This document shows positions 1-8,724 of a DNA stretch of 64,000 bases, piece after piece. The translations under genes were made by a program, and so were the position numbers. Below the pieces are notes generated by a model. The model was not told the DNA's origin. It saw nothing but the letters and a program-made list of their open reading frames with translations, and did not search any database. The stretch is from Streptomyces sp. NBC_01353 (GTDB lineage: Bacteria; Actinomycetota; Actinomycetes; Streptomycetales; Streptomycetaceae). The DNA is taken from the NCBI RefSeq assembly GCF_036237275.1, contig NZ_CP108352.1, forward strand, positions 8,271,501 through 8,335,500, written 5' to 3'. Within the stretch, counting starts at the first letter, position 1; each line of letters begins with the position of its first letter.

Positions 1-69
1 ACTTCCGACGCGGAGAAGTCGGCAAGCGTCGTCCGGGTCGCGAACCGCCGGCTGACGCCACAGACCTGA
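1..69 (+). CDS. 3' end of an unidentified protein (partial)
   Basis: The window opens inside a reading frame that codes 22 residues (ending NRRLTPQT) and stops with TGA at 67-69. Third positions are mostly G/C, so this is probably the tail of a real gene entering from the left. Too little is present to name a family. The next 470 bases are non-coding, so it is the last gene of its transcription unit. Confidence 0.45.
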   Translation, partial: TSDAEKSASVVRVANRRLTPQT

Positions 70-538
70 GCTCATGGGTGATGGGTAACGTCATGGCCTC
101 CGGGCGAGATCGTGCCGGACAAGTGGGATCTGTATCTGAGGCGCCCGCGCGCGCCGGCCCCGCGCGGCACCCCGACCCTTGTGCAGTGCTCCGCCCTTGA
201 GGGCGGGGGTGAAGCGCGTCCTCGGCCCGGAGGAGCGAAGCGGTGGAGTTCGCTGTGCCTCCGGGACCTCGACTCAGACCGGCCGTTGCCGGCGCGGGAC
301 TCGTCGATGCTCTACCGCGCACGCCGCCGCACTGGCGGCCCTCGGCCGCTCGCGGGAGGCGGAGGAGGGGTTCGACAGGGCGGCGGCGCTGGCGGCCGAA
401 CTGCCGTATCCGGCGGGCGCTCGCCGAGTGGAGTGGGTCAGGGGGACGGCGGGGGGCGTCCGGGGCAGTTCTCCCGGGGTACGTCGGTGAGGCGGGCGAA
501 GACGACGACGTTCGGCGGTGATGCCGTCGGCAAGGTTC
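70..538. other. Gene-poor stretch with a TPR-like coding relic
   Basis: No intact gene is seen. A short plus-strand segment at 317-442 reads as one helix-turn-helix repeat unit (AALAALGRSREAEEGFDRAA followed by ALAAELPYPAG). It resembles the C-terminal TPR-like helices of large LuxR/AfsR-type ATPase regulators. It has no start codon, ribosome site or flanking domain, so it is best read as a decayed fragment. The rest shows no features I can support. Confidence 0.3.
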
Positions 539-1402
539 TCAGACGAGGCTGGTCAACAGCTCCGCGAAGAGCTGCGGCCTGCTGAAGTAGCCGACGTGCG
601 AGGTGTCCAGGGTGTGCACATCGAAAGGGTTGTGCGGTGTCAGCGCGTCCGCTTTGCGGATCATGTAGTCCTGGACGGCCGGGGTCGTGCTGCGGTCCGC
701 GGAGAGGCGGACGTAGGTGTGCGGGACGCGTCCCCATCCGTCGGCCCGGACCAACGCCGCCGGTTCCAGCACCGAGTAGTTCTCGTCCGGGTCCAGGGAG
801 TCCAGCAGCAGCCGGAACTGGTGGTCGGTGGAGTCGGCCATGATGGCGGCCTTCAACTCGGCGAACAGCGCCGGGTCGTCGTGGGCACTGCGCCAGTTCA
901 GCCGGACCACTCCGGGGTCACGCACGTCCGGCACGGCGATCCGCGCCGTCGCGGCGGCCAGCAGGTTGTCGTCGACCACGTTCCACGGCTCGGTGAGCAT
1001 GGCCGGGTCGCTGAGGCAGAGCGCGGAGAGGTAGACCACGCGGTCGAGCAGTTCCGGTGCGGCGTTGGCGACGGCGCTGATGGTCAGACCGCCGAGACTG
1101 TTCCCGACCAGAACGATCGGACCCCATTCGGCGAGCCGAGGCAGGGCGTCCACCACGTGTCGCACGTTGTCCCGCAACGTGATGCCGCGCATCGGGGAGG
1201 GGGCGGCGGCCAGTGCCATGGCGTCCTGGGGTTGCCGGTAGTAGGCGGCGGGGCTGCCGGCACGGTCGCCGTGGCCGGGCAGGTCGACGGCGTACGAACG
1301 GTGTCCGAGCAGGGCCAGTTCGTTCTGCAACGGGCCCCAGGCCCGGGCGTTGCTGGAGCCGCCGTGAACGAACACGAAAGTGGGGCGCAGGGTGGCGCGC
1401 AT
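539..1402 (-). CDS. Alpha/beta-fold hydrolase
   Basis: A 287-residue single-domain alpha/beta hydrolase. The oxyanion-side HGG motif follows the first beta strand (about residues 13-15). The nucleophile elbow is GNSLGG with Ser102, and the catalytic His is about residue 269 in DTSHVGYFSRP. Length and motifs fit the EstC-like group of esterases and lactonases; the substrate cannot be read from sequence. The start is placed at ATG 1402, because GAGGA lies 8 bases upstream. An in-frame ATG six codons earlier (1420) lacks a ribosome site. There is no signal peptide, so it should be cytosolic. It stands alone, 337 bp downstream of the flavohaemoprotein gene on the same strand. Confidence 0.85.
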   Translation of the reverse strand: MRATLRPTFVFVHGGSSNARAWGPLQNELALLGHRSYAVDLPGHGDRAGSPAAYYRQPQDAMALAAAPSPMRGITLRDNVRHVVDALPRLAEWGPIVLVGNSLGGLTISAVANAAPELLDRVVYLSALCLSDPAMLTEPWNVVDDNLLAAATARIAVPDVRDPGVVRLNWRSAHDDPALFAELKAAIMADSTDHQFRLLLDSLDPDENYSVLEPAALVRADGWGRVPHTYVRLSADRSTTPAVQDYMIRKADALTPHNPFDVHTLDTSHVGYFSRPQLFAELLTSLV

Positions 1403-1739
1403 GATGGAGATCCTCGTCATCCAGAGGTGAACGGTGGACGTGGGACCAGGCGTCGGCGACGGCCGACACCACGGTCAGGACGCCTACCGGGTCCGGACGG
1501 CCTGCCAGTCGTGGATGACGGAACACATGGTGGTGACCGTAACAGGTGGTGGCGGCCCGTAGGCGCCCGGAGCCGAACCGGCGGGAGAGTTCGTCACGTT
1601 GGCGGGCCTGACCAGGCGGCACCCGGGCGGCCCGCCCGACATCTGCGGCCCCCATCAGCCGGCTTCAGGTCGTCAGTCGTCACTCAGCGGGCGCGATGCG
1701 GAATGTGTGCCAGAGCCCGTTCTCGCGAACAAAGCCACC
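1403..1739. other. Intergenic, nothing recognised
   Basis: This is 337 bases between the flavohaemoprotein stop and the hydrolase start, both on the minus strand. I see no gene, strong hairpin or repeat. Any hydrolase promoter should lie here. Confidence 0.4.
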
Positions 1740-2981
1740 TCAGGGAGTGGCCAGGACGGGGGTGTCGAACGGGTCGTAGTGGATGCGGTCCGGCGACGTG
1801 CCGCCGAGCATGAGTGTCTGCCGGGCTGAGGTGACCATCGGGGCCGGACCGCTGAGGAAGGCGTCATGCTGGTACCACGGTCCGTACTCGGCAAGGACTT
1901 GTGGCAGAGACCCCCGGATCCCGGGGATGTACTCGTCGGAGACCGCGCCCCTGACTGTCAGCCAGTGATGACGCTGTGCCATGCGCAGCATGTCGTCCAC
2001 CCCGTACAGCTCGGCACCGGTGCGGGCACCGAGGAAGAGATCCACCTGGTGCCGGCCGCCGCGTCGAGCGACCTCTTCGATGAGCGCACGGATGGGGGCG
2101 AGGCCGGTGCCGCCGGCCACGCAGAGCAAGTCGCTGTGGACGGCGGCGTCCAGCACCATGTCGCCCATCGGCGCGCCCAGGTGGACCACGTCGCCCACAG
2201 CGGCCTGGTGTACCAGCGCTTTGCTGACGGAGCCACCGGGCACGGCCCGTACGTGGAAGGTGAGGGTGCCGTCCTCGCGGGGCGCGTTGGCGGGGGAGTA
2301 GGAGCGCCACTGCTTGGGATACCAGGGGGTCTCGACACTGACGTACTGACCGGCGGCATGCTCGTAGGGCAGGTGGGGATGCAGGGTGACCTCGGCGATG
2401 CCGTGCCCGCAGGGGACGAGGTGCACGATCGTGGCGGGCCAGACGGCGGGCCGTGCCTCCGCGTCCTGCTCGGCAGCGCTGACCATGACGTCGGCGACCG
2501 CTCCGTACGCCTTGGTCCAGGCGGCGGCGATGTCTTGGGTCCAGGCGGGACCGGCGTAACGGGCCAGAGAGGCGAGGAGGCATTCGCCCACGGCGGGGAA
2601 GTGTTCCCGGAGCGCGCCGAATTTACGATGGTCACGGCCGAGGTGTCCGCAGAAGCGGGCCAGGTTCTCCGGATCGTCGACCAGGTCGACGATGCGCAGC
2701 AGCGCGCGCAACAGGCGGCCGCGCTGGGTGTCCATCCCCGGCGGGAACATCGGCCGTACCTCGGGATAGCGGGCGAAGAGGATCGCGTAGAAGTAGACCG
2801 TCATGTCTGCGGCAAGTGGCTCGACCACCGAGACGGAGGCGCGTATGAGCTCTATCTCATGGGCCGACAAAGGCGCCTCGGCGGCCTCTGGCTCATGGGT
2901 GTGCTCGGCCGGGGTGGGTGCCGGATCCTCGGGGGAGGGGAGAACGGGTGCGTTGCCTTGGCGTCTGATCCGGAATCTCAA
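1740..2981 (-). CDS. Flavohaemoprotein (globin-FAD-NAD reductase)
   Basis: A 413-residue protein with three parts in order. First is a globin domain (about 38-175) with the proximal haem His at about 118 in GRDHRKFG. Second is a ferredoxin-reductase-type FAD domain with RSYSPAN. Third is an NAD(P) domain with AGGTGLAPIRAL and a C-terminal YDPFD segment. Known family members use NAD(P)H to turn nitric oxide plus oxygen into nitrate in the cytosol (NO dioxygenase, Hmp type); some actinobacterial members have other oxidase roles. The first ~37 residues are a Pro/Glu-rich tail not needed for the fold. The start codon is TTG at 2981 with no clear ribosome site, so the N-terminus is uncertain. No NsrR-type regulator is adjacent. 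Confidence 0.85.
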   Translation of the reverse strand: MRFRIRRQGNAPVLPSPEDPAPTPAEHTHEPEAAEAPLSAHEIELIRASVSVVEPLAADMTVYFYAILFARYPEVRPMFPPGMDTQRGRLLRALLRIVDLVDDPENLARFCGHLGRDHRKFGALREHFPAVGECLLASLARYAGPAWTQDIAAAWTKAYGAVADVMVSAAEQDAEARPAVWPATIVHLVPCGHGIAEVTLHPHLPYEHAAGQYVSVETPWYPKQWRSYSPANAPREDGTLTFHVRAVPGGSVSKALVHQAAVGDVVHLGAPMGDMVLDAAVHSDLLCVAGGTGLAPIRALIEEVARRGGRHQVDLFLGARTGAELYGVDDMLRMAQRHHWLTVRGAVSDEYIPGIRGSLPQVLAEYGPWYQHDAFLSGPAPMVTSARQTLMLGGTSPDRIHYDPFDTPVLATP

Positions 2982-3511
2982 GGGACCAGAGCTCCGCCGT
3001 CCGGTATTCGAGACGGCCGGACGCGGGCGGACCGCAGGGTGGCCGCGTCGACGGAGCGGCGCCCCCGACGGGCACTACGGGCGGGGACTTCACTGGCAGG
3101 CATGGGTCCTCAAGATGGGGCGGGAGCATCGAAGCGGACTGAGCAGCTCCGGACGCTACCCGATCACTCAGGTACTCAGAAGTAGCCAAGGGATGCATGA
3201 AGCGGTCGACCGTCGGGTCCCAAATGGGTAGATGTCGTGCTGTTGCCCGTCATGGCGTGGGCCCGCAGGAGGGCGGTATGCGTCTGCCGCCCAGCTTGGG
3301 GACGCAGGTGGGCACCACCTCTCCCCACCATCACCGACGTCACGGCGACCTTTCACGGAACTGCGACAGAAGGCATGGAACGACACCGCTTACCGCGCCC
3401 TCGGCGGCCCCGCACAATGCCGCCTCGTCCCTCCGCCGCCGTGGGAACGTACCGCGAATGCCGGAGACCAGCCCTGGGTAGTCCCCAGCTGCACTCAATC
3501 AGAGGGGGACC
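2982..3511. other. Intergenic between divergent genes, nothing recognised
   Basis: About 530 bases separate the flavohaemoprotein (leftward) from a small membrane protein (rightward). Several open frames exist, but their codon composition is not gene-like. Promoters for both flanking genes must lie here. I see no clear operator palindrome. Confidence 0.35.
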
Positions 3512-3682
3512 ATGAGCAGCGACAACCAGGACGAGCGCGACGCGGGTACGAAGAGACGTACCGAGCTCCTCTGGCGCATCGGCATCGCCATCACCCTGGT
3601 GGCCTTCGCCATCTTCCTCATCTCCATCTACGAGGACCCCGGCCCGGTATGCGGAACGGGCCAGGACAAGGGCCCCTGCTGA
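3512..3682 (+). CDS. Small single-pass membrane protein, 56 aa
   Basis: ATG at 3512 follows a strong ribosome site (AGAGGGGG at 3501-3508). The product has a charged, hydrophilic N-terminus (MSSDNQDERDAGTKRR), one membrane span of about 20 residues (WRIGIAITLVAFAIFLI) and a short tail with two Cys (PVCGTGQDKGPC) before TGA. The positive residues before the span predict a cytosolic N-terminus and a short external Cys-containing tail. Codon third positions are about 90 % G/C through the span, supporting real coding. I do not recognise a family. It stands alone, followed by about 840 non-coding bases. Confidence 0.65.
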   Translation: MSSDNQDERDAGTKRRTELLWRIGIAITLVAFAIFLISIYEDPGPVCGTGQDKGPC

Positions 3683-4520
3683 AGCACCTACGGAGCATTC
3701 GCCGGGTGCATCGCCCCAGACCGGCTCCCGGCCACCGCCTCGGCGCCCATCGACCGGCATGCGGCAGGGAGCTGCCACGAGCACCGGGCTGTGGCGGTGT
3801 CAGGGGGACGGGCGGGGGAGCAGCGGGTCGGGAATCTGTGACAGCCGCGTGACCGAGCGTCGGCCGCATCCCCCGCCGTGGCCTGTTGCTTGCAGGTGCG
3901 GACGTCGTGCGGTGCCGGGTCCGGGCGGACCGGAGGTGTTCCGTACGGCCTGTGGTGCTGAGGGGCGTCCTGCTGCTGCCAGAGGGCGAGTTCGGCGGGG
4001 ACGCCGTCGCGTTCGGCCTCGCGCATCTCGACCTCGATGCCGTCGCCCCACCGGTCGGCACGCTCCTGGGGGCTTCCACAGCGGCCTTGCTGGTCATCCT
4101 GGGGTCGATGCCGTCGCGCCGAATCCGACCGCAGGCGCCGCGACCGCACGGCCGCCGGCCCCAGCACACCGCTGCCCCCTTGCCACCCGTGAGGCCTGCC
4201 TGCCTGCGCCATCGACCGCCCGACCGCCCGACCGCCCGACCGCCCGACCGCCCGACCGCCCGACCGCCCGACCGCCCGACCGCCCGACCGCCCGACCGCC
4301 CGACCGACGCCGGCGACGCCGTCTGGGCCGACACCACCCGCACGTCGTCGTCCCGCGCCGCAATGGCACCGCAGTCAGCACGACCGGCCCCGTCCCCGGC
4401 CTCTCCGCACAGGGCCGCCCTCACGCCCTCGTCATCCCCGACGTCCGCAAGGGCGCACCCAGGACCACGGCCGAGCCGATGACCACCATCGCTACCAAGG
4501 CCCACCACCTGTCGTGCGCG
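3683..4520. other. Long non-coding stretch with a tandem repeat
   Basis: There is no convincing gene. A minus-strand frame around 3950-4080 (residues such as GIEVEMREAERDGVPAELAL) has protein-like composition. It may be a relic of a small DNA-binding or recombinase-type gene, but it has no start and runs into noise. The stretch carries the 8-bp tandem array listed separately. Confidence 0.35.
4213..4306. repeat. 8-bp tandem repeat (CGACCGCC), 11 perfect copies
   Basis: The unit CGACCGCC is repeated head-to-tail 11 times without a mismatch (4213-4300), followed by a six-base partial copy. Because 8 is not a multiple of 3, every frame reads the same 8-residue peptide period, giving spurious Arg/Pro/Thr/Ala/Asp or Gly/Arg/Ser-rich open frames on both strands. 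The array sits in non-coding DNA about 210 bp beyond the MocR stop codon. Confidence 0.95.
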
Positions 4521-5942
4521 TCACTCCTGCCCAGGGTCGAGATCCGCAAGCGCCGCTCCCAGTCGACGTGCACCTTCGGTCAGTTCGGCGAGGTCGGATG
4601 TGGCGGCGAACCCGATACGCAGGTGAGCCGCCGGTGGCTCGGTGGCGAAGTATCGGCTGCCGGCGCTCACGGCGACGCGGCGCTGCCGGGCGGCGCTCGT
4701 CAGTACGGTGTCGTCCACGCCGGGCGGCAGGCGAACCCACAGATGCAGTCCGCCCGTAGGCAGTGCGGCCAAGGCCGCGCCAGGGATTTCCTGGGTGACC
4801 GCGGCGGCCAGCACGGCGCACCGCTCCCTGAGCGCCGCGCCGAGAGACCGGACGTGCCGCTCCCAGGACGGGGAACTGAGCACCTCCAGCGCGGCCTCCT
4901 GGAGCGGGCGGGTGACGAAGAAGTCGTCGACCAGGCGCACCGCCCGCATGCGCTCCATCACCGGCCCTCGGGCCACCAACGCCCCGATCCGCAGGCTCGG
5001 TGCCGCGGGCTTGGTGAGTGAGGTCACGTAGACGACGGTGCCGTCGCGGTCGTCGGCCACCAGTGGCCGTGGCACCGGGCCGCCGTGTCCCAGGTGCCGC
5101 GCGAAGTCGTCCTCGAGCACGAACGCGCCCGAGGCGCGCGCCACATCGAGGATCTGGCGGCGCCGTTCGGACGCCAGCACGGTGCCGGTCGGGTTCTGGT
5201 ACGTCGGCTGGCAGTACAGCAGTCGCGCGCCGGTCATCGCGAACGCGTCGGCCAGCATGTCGGGCCGGACGCCGTCGGCGTCGAGCGGTACCGGAACAGG
5301 TCGCAACCCCGCGGCGCGAGCGGCGGCCAGGGCCCGGGGATAGGTGGGGGACTCGACCAGAACCGGGCTGCCGGGGCCGGCGATGGCCCGGAACGCGATC
5401 GACAGGGCGCTCTGCCCGCCGGCGGTGACCAGCACGTCCTCCGGCGCCACGCTGCCGCCGACGATGCGGGCGAAGACGGTGCGCAGCGCCATCAGGCCAC
5501 CGGCCGGGGCGCGGTCCCAGGCGTCCGGACGGCGTGCCGCCCGCGCCAGCGCCGCGCTGAGGGCCCGGGTGGGCTGGAGCGAGCGGTGGATATAGCCGCC
5601 GTCCATGGTGATCGTCCCGGCCGGTGGCGGTCCGAGCGGGTCGGCGATCAAGTGGGTGTCTACGGCGCGGTCGGTGAGGGCGACCGTCTGCCAGGCCATG
5701 TCGGTGGCAGCGGCTCCGTCATGGAGCCGGGTGCGCTGCGCCACGTACGTCCCACTGCCCGGACGGGTCACGACCGCACCCTCAGCGGCCAATGCGGCGA
5801 TGGCCCTTGCCACCGTCGCAGGGCCGACCCGGTACTCCTTGATCAGCTCCCTGCTGCTCGGCAGTCGGTCGCCGGGCGAAAGGCGGGAGAGCAGCGTACG
5901 AAGACTGTCGGCCAACTCACCAGAAGTGCTACCGTCATTCAT
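4521..5942 (-). CDS. MocR-type GntR/aminotransferase regulator
   Basis: A 473-residue fusion: an N-terminal GntR winged helix (about 8-70; PSSRELIKEYRVGPATVARA) and a fold-type I aminotransferase domain. The PLP lysine is about 311 in TSLTKPAAPSLRIGA, and the cofactor-site motif CQPTYQNPTG is present. Known MocR proteins sense PLP or an amino compound and control a divergent neighbour. Here that neighbour is the class V aminotransferase-MFS pair. The chosen ATG (5942) shares two bases with the neighbour's ATG inside one CATG. There is no ribosome site, but a good -10 lies 8 bases upstream, which suggests a leaderless transcript. A TTG three codons earlier would overlap that -10. Confidence 0.88.
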   Translation of the reverse strand: MNDGSTSGELADSLRTLLSRLSPGDRLPSSRELIKEYRVGPATVARAIAALAAEGAVVTRPGSGTYVAQRTRLHDGAAATDMAWQTVALTDRAVDTHLIADPLGPPPAGTITMDGGYIHRSLQPTRALSAALARAARRPDAWDRAPAGGLMALRTVFARIVGGSVAPEDVLVTAGGQSALSIAFRAIAGPGSPVLVESPTYPRALAAARAAGLRPVPVPLDADGVRPDMLADAFAMTGARLLYCQPTYQNPTGTVLASERRRQILDVARASGAFVLEDDFARHLGHGGPVPRPLVADDRDGTVVYVTSLTKPAAPSLRIGALVARGPVMERMRAVRLVDDFFVTRPLQEAALEVLSSPSWERHVRSLGAALRERCAVLAAAVTQEIPGAALAALPTGGLHLWVRLPPGVDDTVLTSAARQRRVAVSAGSRYFATEPPAAHLRIGFAATSDLAELTEGARRLGAALADLDPGQE

Positions 5943-5963
5943 GAGAGACAAGAATAGCGCTAC
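5925..5963. promoter_or_regulatory. Shared MocR/aminotransferase control region with direct repeats
   Basis: Two near-identical 8-mers in the same orientation, AGTGCTAC (5925-5932) and AGCGCTAC (5956-5963), start 31 bp (three helical turns) apart. They flank the overlapping divergent start codons. For the MocR gene a minus-strand promoter can be read: TTCCGA, 17 bp, TATTCT (5956-5951), then 8 bases to ATG. For the plus-strand gene TACCGT (5930-5935) is a weaker -10, five bases before ATG. Direct-repeat operators are known for PdxR/MocR proteins, so these repeats are the likely autoregulatory site. Binding is inferred. Confidence 0.5.
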
Positions 5964-7179
5964 TGGATCTGCCTCGGAAGCACTTCAGCTGGACGTCGCC
6001 GCCCTGCGGGCCGACACTCCCGGGTGCCGGCAGGTCATCCACTTCAACAACGCGGGCTGTGGCCTGCTGGCAGCCCCGGTCCTCGACGCGATGGTCGGCC
6101 ATCTGAACTTCGAGGCCCGGATCGGTGGTTACGAGGCGTCGGCCGCCCGAGCCGCCGAAGTCCGCGAGTTCTACACAGAGATCGCCGCCCTCATCAACAC
6201 CACGCCCGACAACATCGCGTTCGCGGGCAGCGCCACCCACGCCTACGCCAACGCCCTCTCGTCGATCCCGTTCGAGGCCGACGACGTCATCCTCACCACC
6301 CGCGACGACTTCGTCTCCAACCAGATCGCCTTCCTGTCCCTGCGCAAGCGATTCGGCGTACGAATCGTCCACGCGCCCGACACACCCGAGGGTGGGGTCG
6401 ATGTGGAGGCGATGGCCGCGCTGATGCGGACCCACCGCCCGCGCCTGGTATCCGCCACCCATGTCCCCACCAACTCGGGTCTCGTCTCACCGGTTGCCGA
6501 AATCGGCCGCCACTGCCGCGAGTTGGACCTGCTCTACCTGGTCGACGCCTGCCAGTCGGTGGGCCAGTTCGTCATCGACGTGGAGGAGATCGGCTGCGAC
6601 CTCCTCACCGCCACCTGCCGCAAATTCCTCCGTGGCCCGCGCGGCTCCGGATTCCTCTACGTCTCCGATCGCGTCCTGCGCGCGGGCTACGAACCGCTGT
6701 TCATCGACATGCACGGTGCCCGCTGGACCGAGCCGGGCGGCTACGAGCCCGTCGGGACGGCGGCCCGGTTCGAGGAGTGGGAGTTCCCGTACGCCACGGT
6801 GCTCGGCAGCGCCGCCGCGACGCGCTACGCCCGCAAGGTCGGCATCGAGGCCATCGAACAGCGCACACCGGCGCTCGCGGCCCGGCTGCGCGACCGGCTC
6901 GAACCCATACCCGGCGTGCGCGTGCTCGACCGCGGTCCGCGTCTTGCCGCGCTCGTCACCTTTGGCGTGGAAGGCTGGCAGCCCCAGCCGTTCAAGGCGG
7001 CCATGGACGCCCGTGGCGTCAACTCGGCGCTCAGCTTCCGTGAGTTCGCACAGATCGACTTCGGAGACAAGGGCGTCGAATGGTGCCTGCGCCTGTCGCC
7101 GCACTACTACAACACCGAGGAAGAGGTGGACCACGTCGCCGACGCGGTCGCGGACCTCGCCGGCCAGGGACGGCGATGA
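5941..7179 (+). CDS. Class V-fold PLP-dependent aminotransferase/lyase
   Basis: A 412-residue enzyme of the class V aminotransferase fold (the SufS / EgtE / isopenicillin-epimerase-like group). Seen are the N-terminal FNNAGCGLL motif, PLP-ring contacts Asp202 and Gln205 in LVDACQSVGQ, and the Schiff-base Lys228 in TCRKFLRGPRGSGFLY. No persulfide Cys loop like that of true cysteine desulfurases is obvious, so the reaction is open: epimerase, C-S lyase or aminotransferase. The ATG at 5941 has no ribosome site and is the best start, because no in-frame Met or Val start follows until residue 51. It is coupled to the downstream MFS gene by an ATGA overlap and is probably controlled by the divergent MocR. 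Confidence 0.85.
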   Translation: MRDKNSATGSASEALQLDVAALRADTPGCRQVIHFNNAGCGLLAAPVLDAMVGHLNFEARIGGYEASAARAAEVREFYTEIAALINTTPDNIAFAGSATHAYANALSSIPFEADDVILTTRDDFVSNQIAFLSLRKRFGVRIVHAPDTPEGGVDVEAMAALMRTHRPRLVSATHVPTNSGLVSPVAEIGRHCRELDLLYLVDACQSVGQFVIDVEEIGCDLLTATCRKFLRGPRGSGFLYVSDRVLRAGYEPLFIDMHGARWTEPGGYEPVGTAARFEEWEFPYATVLGSAAATRYARKVGIEAIEQRTPALAARLRDRLEPIPGVRVLDRGPRLAALVTFGVEGWQPQPFKAAMDARGVNSALSFREFAQIDFGDKGVEWCLRLSPHYYNTEEEVDHVADAVADLAGQGRR

Positions 7180-8501
7180 CAGCCACGCAGACGCGCGCCA
7201 CGGAGCCGGGCCCGGACAGCCCGGAGAGTCTGTGGCGCAACGGAGACTTTCTCAGATTCTGGCTCGGCGAAACGCTGTCGCTCCTCGGCGCCCAGGTCAC
7301 GAACCTCGCCCTGCCGCTGACCGCGATCACCGCCTTCAACGCAAGCGATGAGCAGGTCGGTGTTCTGCGCTTCCTGCAACTCGTCCCGTACCTCGGACTC
7401 GCCTTGGTCTTCGGGGTATGGGTGGACCGCGCCCGGCGTCGGCGGATCATGCTCGGCGCCAACCTCGTCCGGATGATCCTGCTGGCCCTCGTGCCCGTCC
7501 TGTACTGGACGGACGCTCTCAGCATGGTCTCGCTGCTGGTGATCGCCTGTGCCGTCGGCGTCGCCTCGGTGCTCTTCGACGTGAGCTGGATGTCGTACGT
7601 ACCCACCCTGGTGCGCGATCCCAAGCACTACGTCGAAGCCGGCGCCAAGATGGGGATCAGCTCATCGGCGGCCGATGTGGCGGGACCCGGGCTCGCCGGT
7701 GTCCTGATCGGCGCCCTGACCGCACCCGTGGCACTGATCGTGGACGCGTTCTCCTATCTGGTGTCCCTGGTCTCGCTGCTGCTCATCCGCACGCCCGAGC
7801 CCCGTCCCGAACCGCCGGCCGCACGACGGCACCTGCCGACCGAACTCCGGGACGGCCTGCGCTGGGTCCTGAGGAACCCGGTCCTACGGTCCCTTGCGCT
7901 CATCGGGTTCTGCTGCAACTTCTCCATGGTCACCGTGTGGACCATGTTCCTGCTGTACGGAGCACGGGACCTGCACCTGGACTCGACGATCCTCGGCGGT
8001 ATCTTCGCCACCGCCTCCGTGGGCGGACTGATCGGCGCGGCGATCTCCCGGAAGGTCATCCGGCGCTTCCGGCTCGGTCTCGTCTACCTGGTCGCCCAGT
8101 CGGCCCTTCTCATCGGCCCGATGCTGATCGTCCTTGCCACCGGCCCCCGGCCGGTGATGGTGGGGATGTTCGTCCTCTCCTTCTTCACCACCTACCTCGG
8201 GCTCGGCGTCGCCGGCGTCATCATCGTCAGCCTGCGCCAGGCCAGCACCCCGCAGTCGATGATGGGCCGGATGACAGCTGTCTTCCGCACCCTGCTGTTC
8301 GGCGGCGGCGCACTCGGCGGCCTGTCCGCGGGTCTGCTGTCCGGCCGGATCGGTGCCCATGGCGCGTTGACCGTGGCGGCGATCGGATCCGCAGCCGTGC
8401 TGATCGCGCTCCTCCTGTCCCCCGTGAGCCGACTGCAGGACCTGCCATCGGTACCGGACGAACCCGTCACGGCGGCCGCGGGCGGGCAGGCCGCAGGCTG
8501 A
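7176..8501 (+). CDS. MFS transporter
   Basis: A 441-residue major-facilitator protein with about 12 hydrophobic spans. A motif-A-like loop (VWVDRARRRRIMLGANLVRM) lies between spans 2 and 3, and a long central hydrophilic linker (EPRPEPPAARRHLPTELRDG) between the two six-span halves. The pattern resembles Streptomyces efflux pumps of the enterobactin-exporter-like (MFS_3) class. Its ATG overlaps the aminotransferase stop (ATGA), so the two proteins are probably made together. The pump likely exports the enzyme's substrate, product or a toxic amino analogue; that role is inference. A strong terminator follows. Confidence 0.88.
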   Translation: MTATQTRATEPGPDSPESLWRNGDFLRFWLGETLSLLGAQVTNLALPLTAITAFNASDEQVGVLRFLQLVPYLGLALVFGVWVDRARRRRIMLGANLVRMILLALVPVLYWTDALSMVSLLVIACAVGVASVLFDVSWMSYVPTLVRDPKHYVEAGAKMGISSSAADVAGPGLAGVLIGALTAPVALIVDAFSYLVSLVSLLLIRTPEPRPEPPAARRHLPTELRDGLRWVLRNPVLRSLALIGFCCNFSMVTVWTMFLLYGARDLHLDSTILGGIFATASVGGLIGAAISRKVIRRFRLGLVYLVAQSALLIGPMLIVLATGPRPVMVGMFVLSFFTTYLGLGVAGVIIVSLRQASTPQSMMGRMTAVFRTLLFGGGALGGLSAGLLSGRIGAHGALTVAAIGSAAVLIALLLSPVSRLQDLPSVPDEPVTAAAGGQAAG

Positions 8502-8513
8502 GACGGAGCTACG

Positions 8514-8548
8514 CGAAGGGCCCCACCCGCAATCGGTGGGGCCCTTCG
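8514..8548. terminator. Rho-independent-type hairpin after the MFS gene
   Basis: A 14-bp perfect stem (CGAAGGGCCCCACC with GGTGGGGCCCTTCG) around a 7-base loop lies 12 bases beyond the MFS stop. As is common in Streptomyces there is no long U tract. It closes the aminotransferase-MFS unit. Confidence 0.85.
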
Positions 8549-8724
8549 ACATCGTGCCCGGTGAGGGCCTGGCGGCGGGTGCGGGACGCGAACTCGCCCC
8601 GGTCCTTACGCCACCCGTTCGGACAGCGGTCTGTTGCCCGACGCGCGTGCGGCCAGTGGGATGGCCGTGGGCCTGCCAACGGATGGCGCCTGGACGTGCC
8701 ACCCCGTAGCAGGAGGGTCTGCCG

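Noticed and set aside
3759-5021. 420-codon plus-strand frame through the tandem repeat
   Set aside because: Its length comes from the 8-bp repeat lacking stops and from running antisense into the MocR gene. Composition is Arg/Pro-rich noise.
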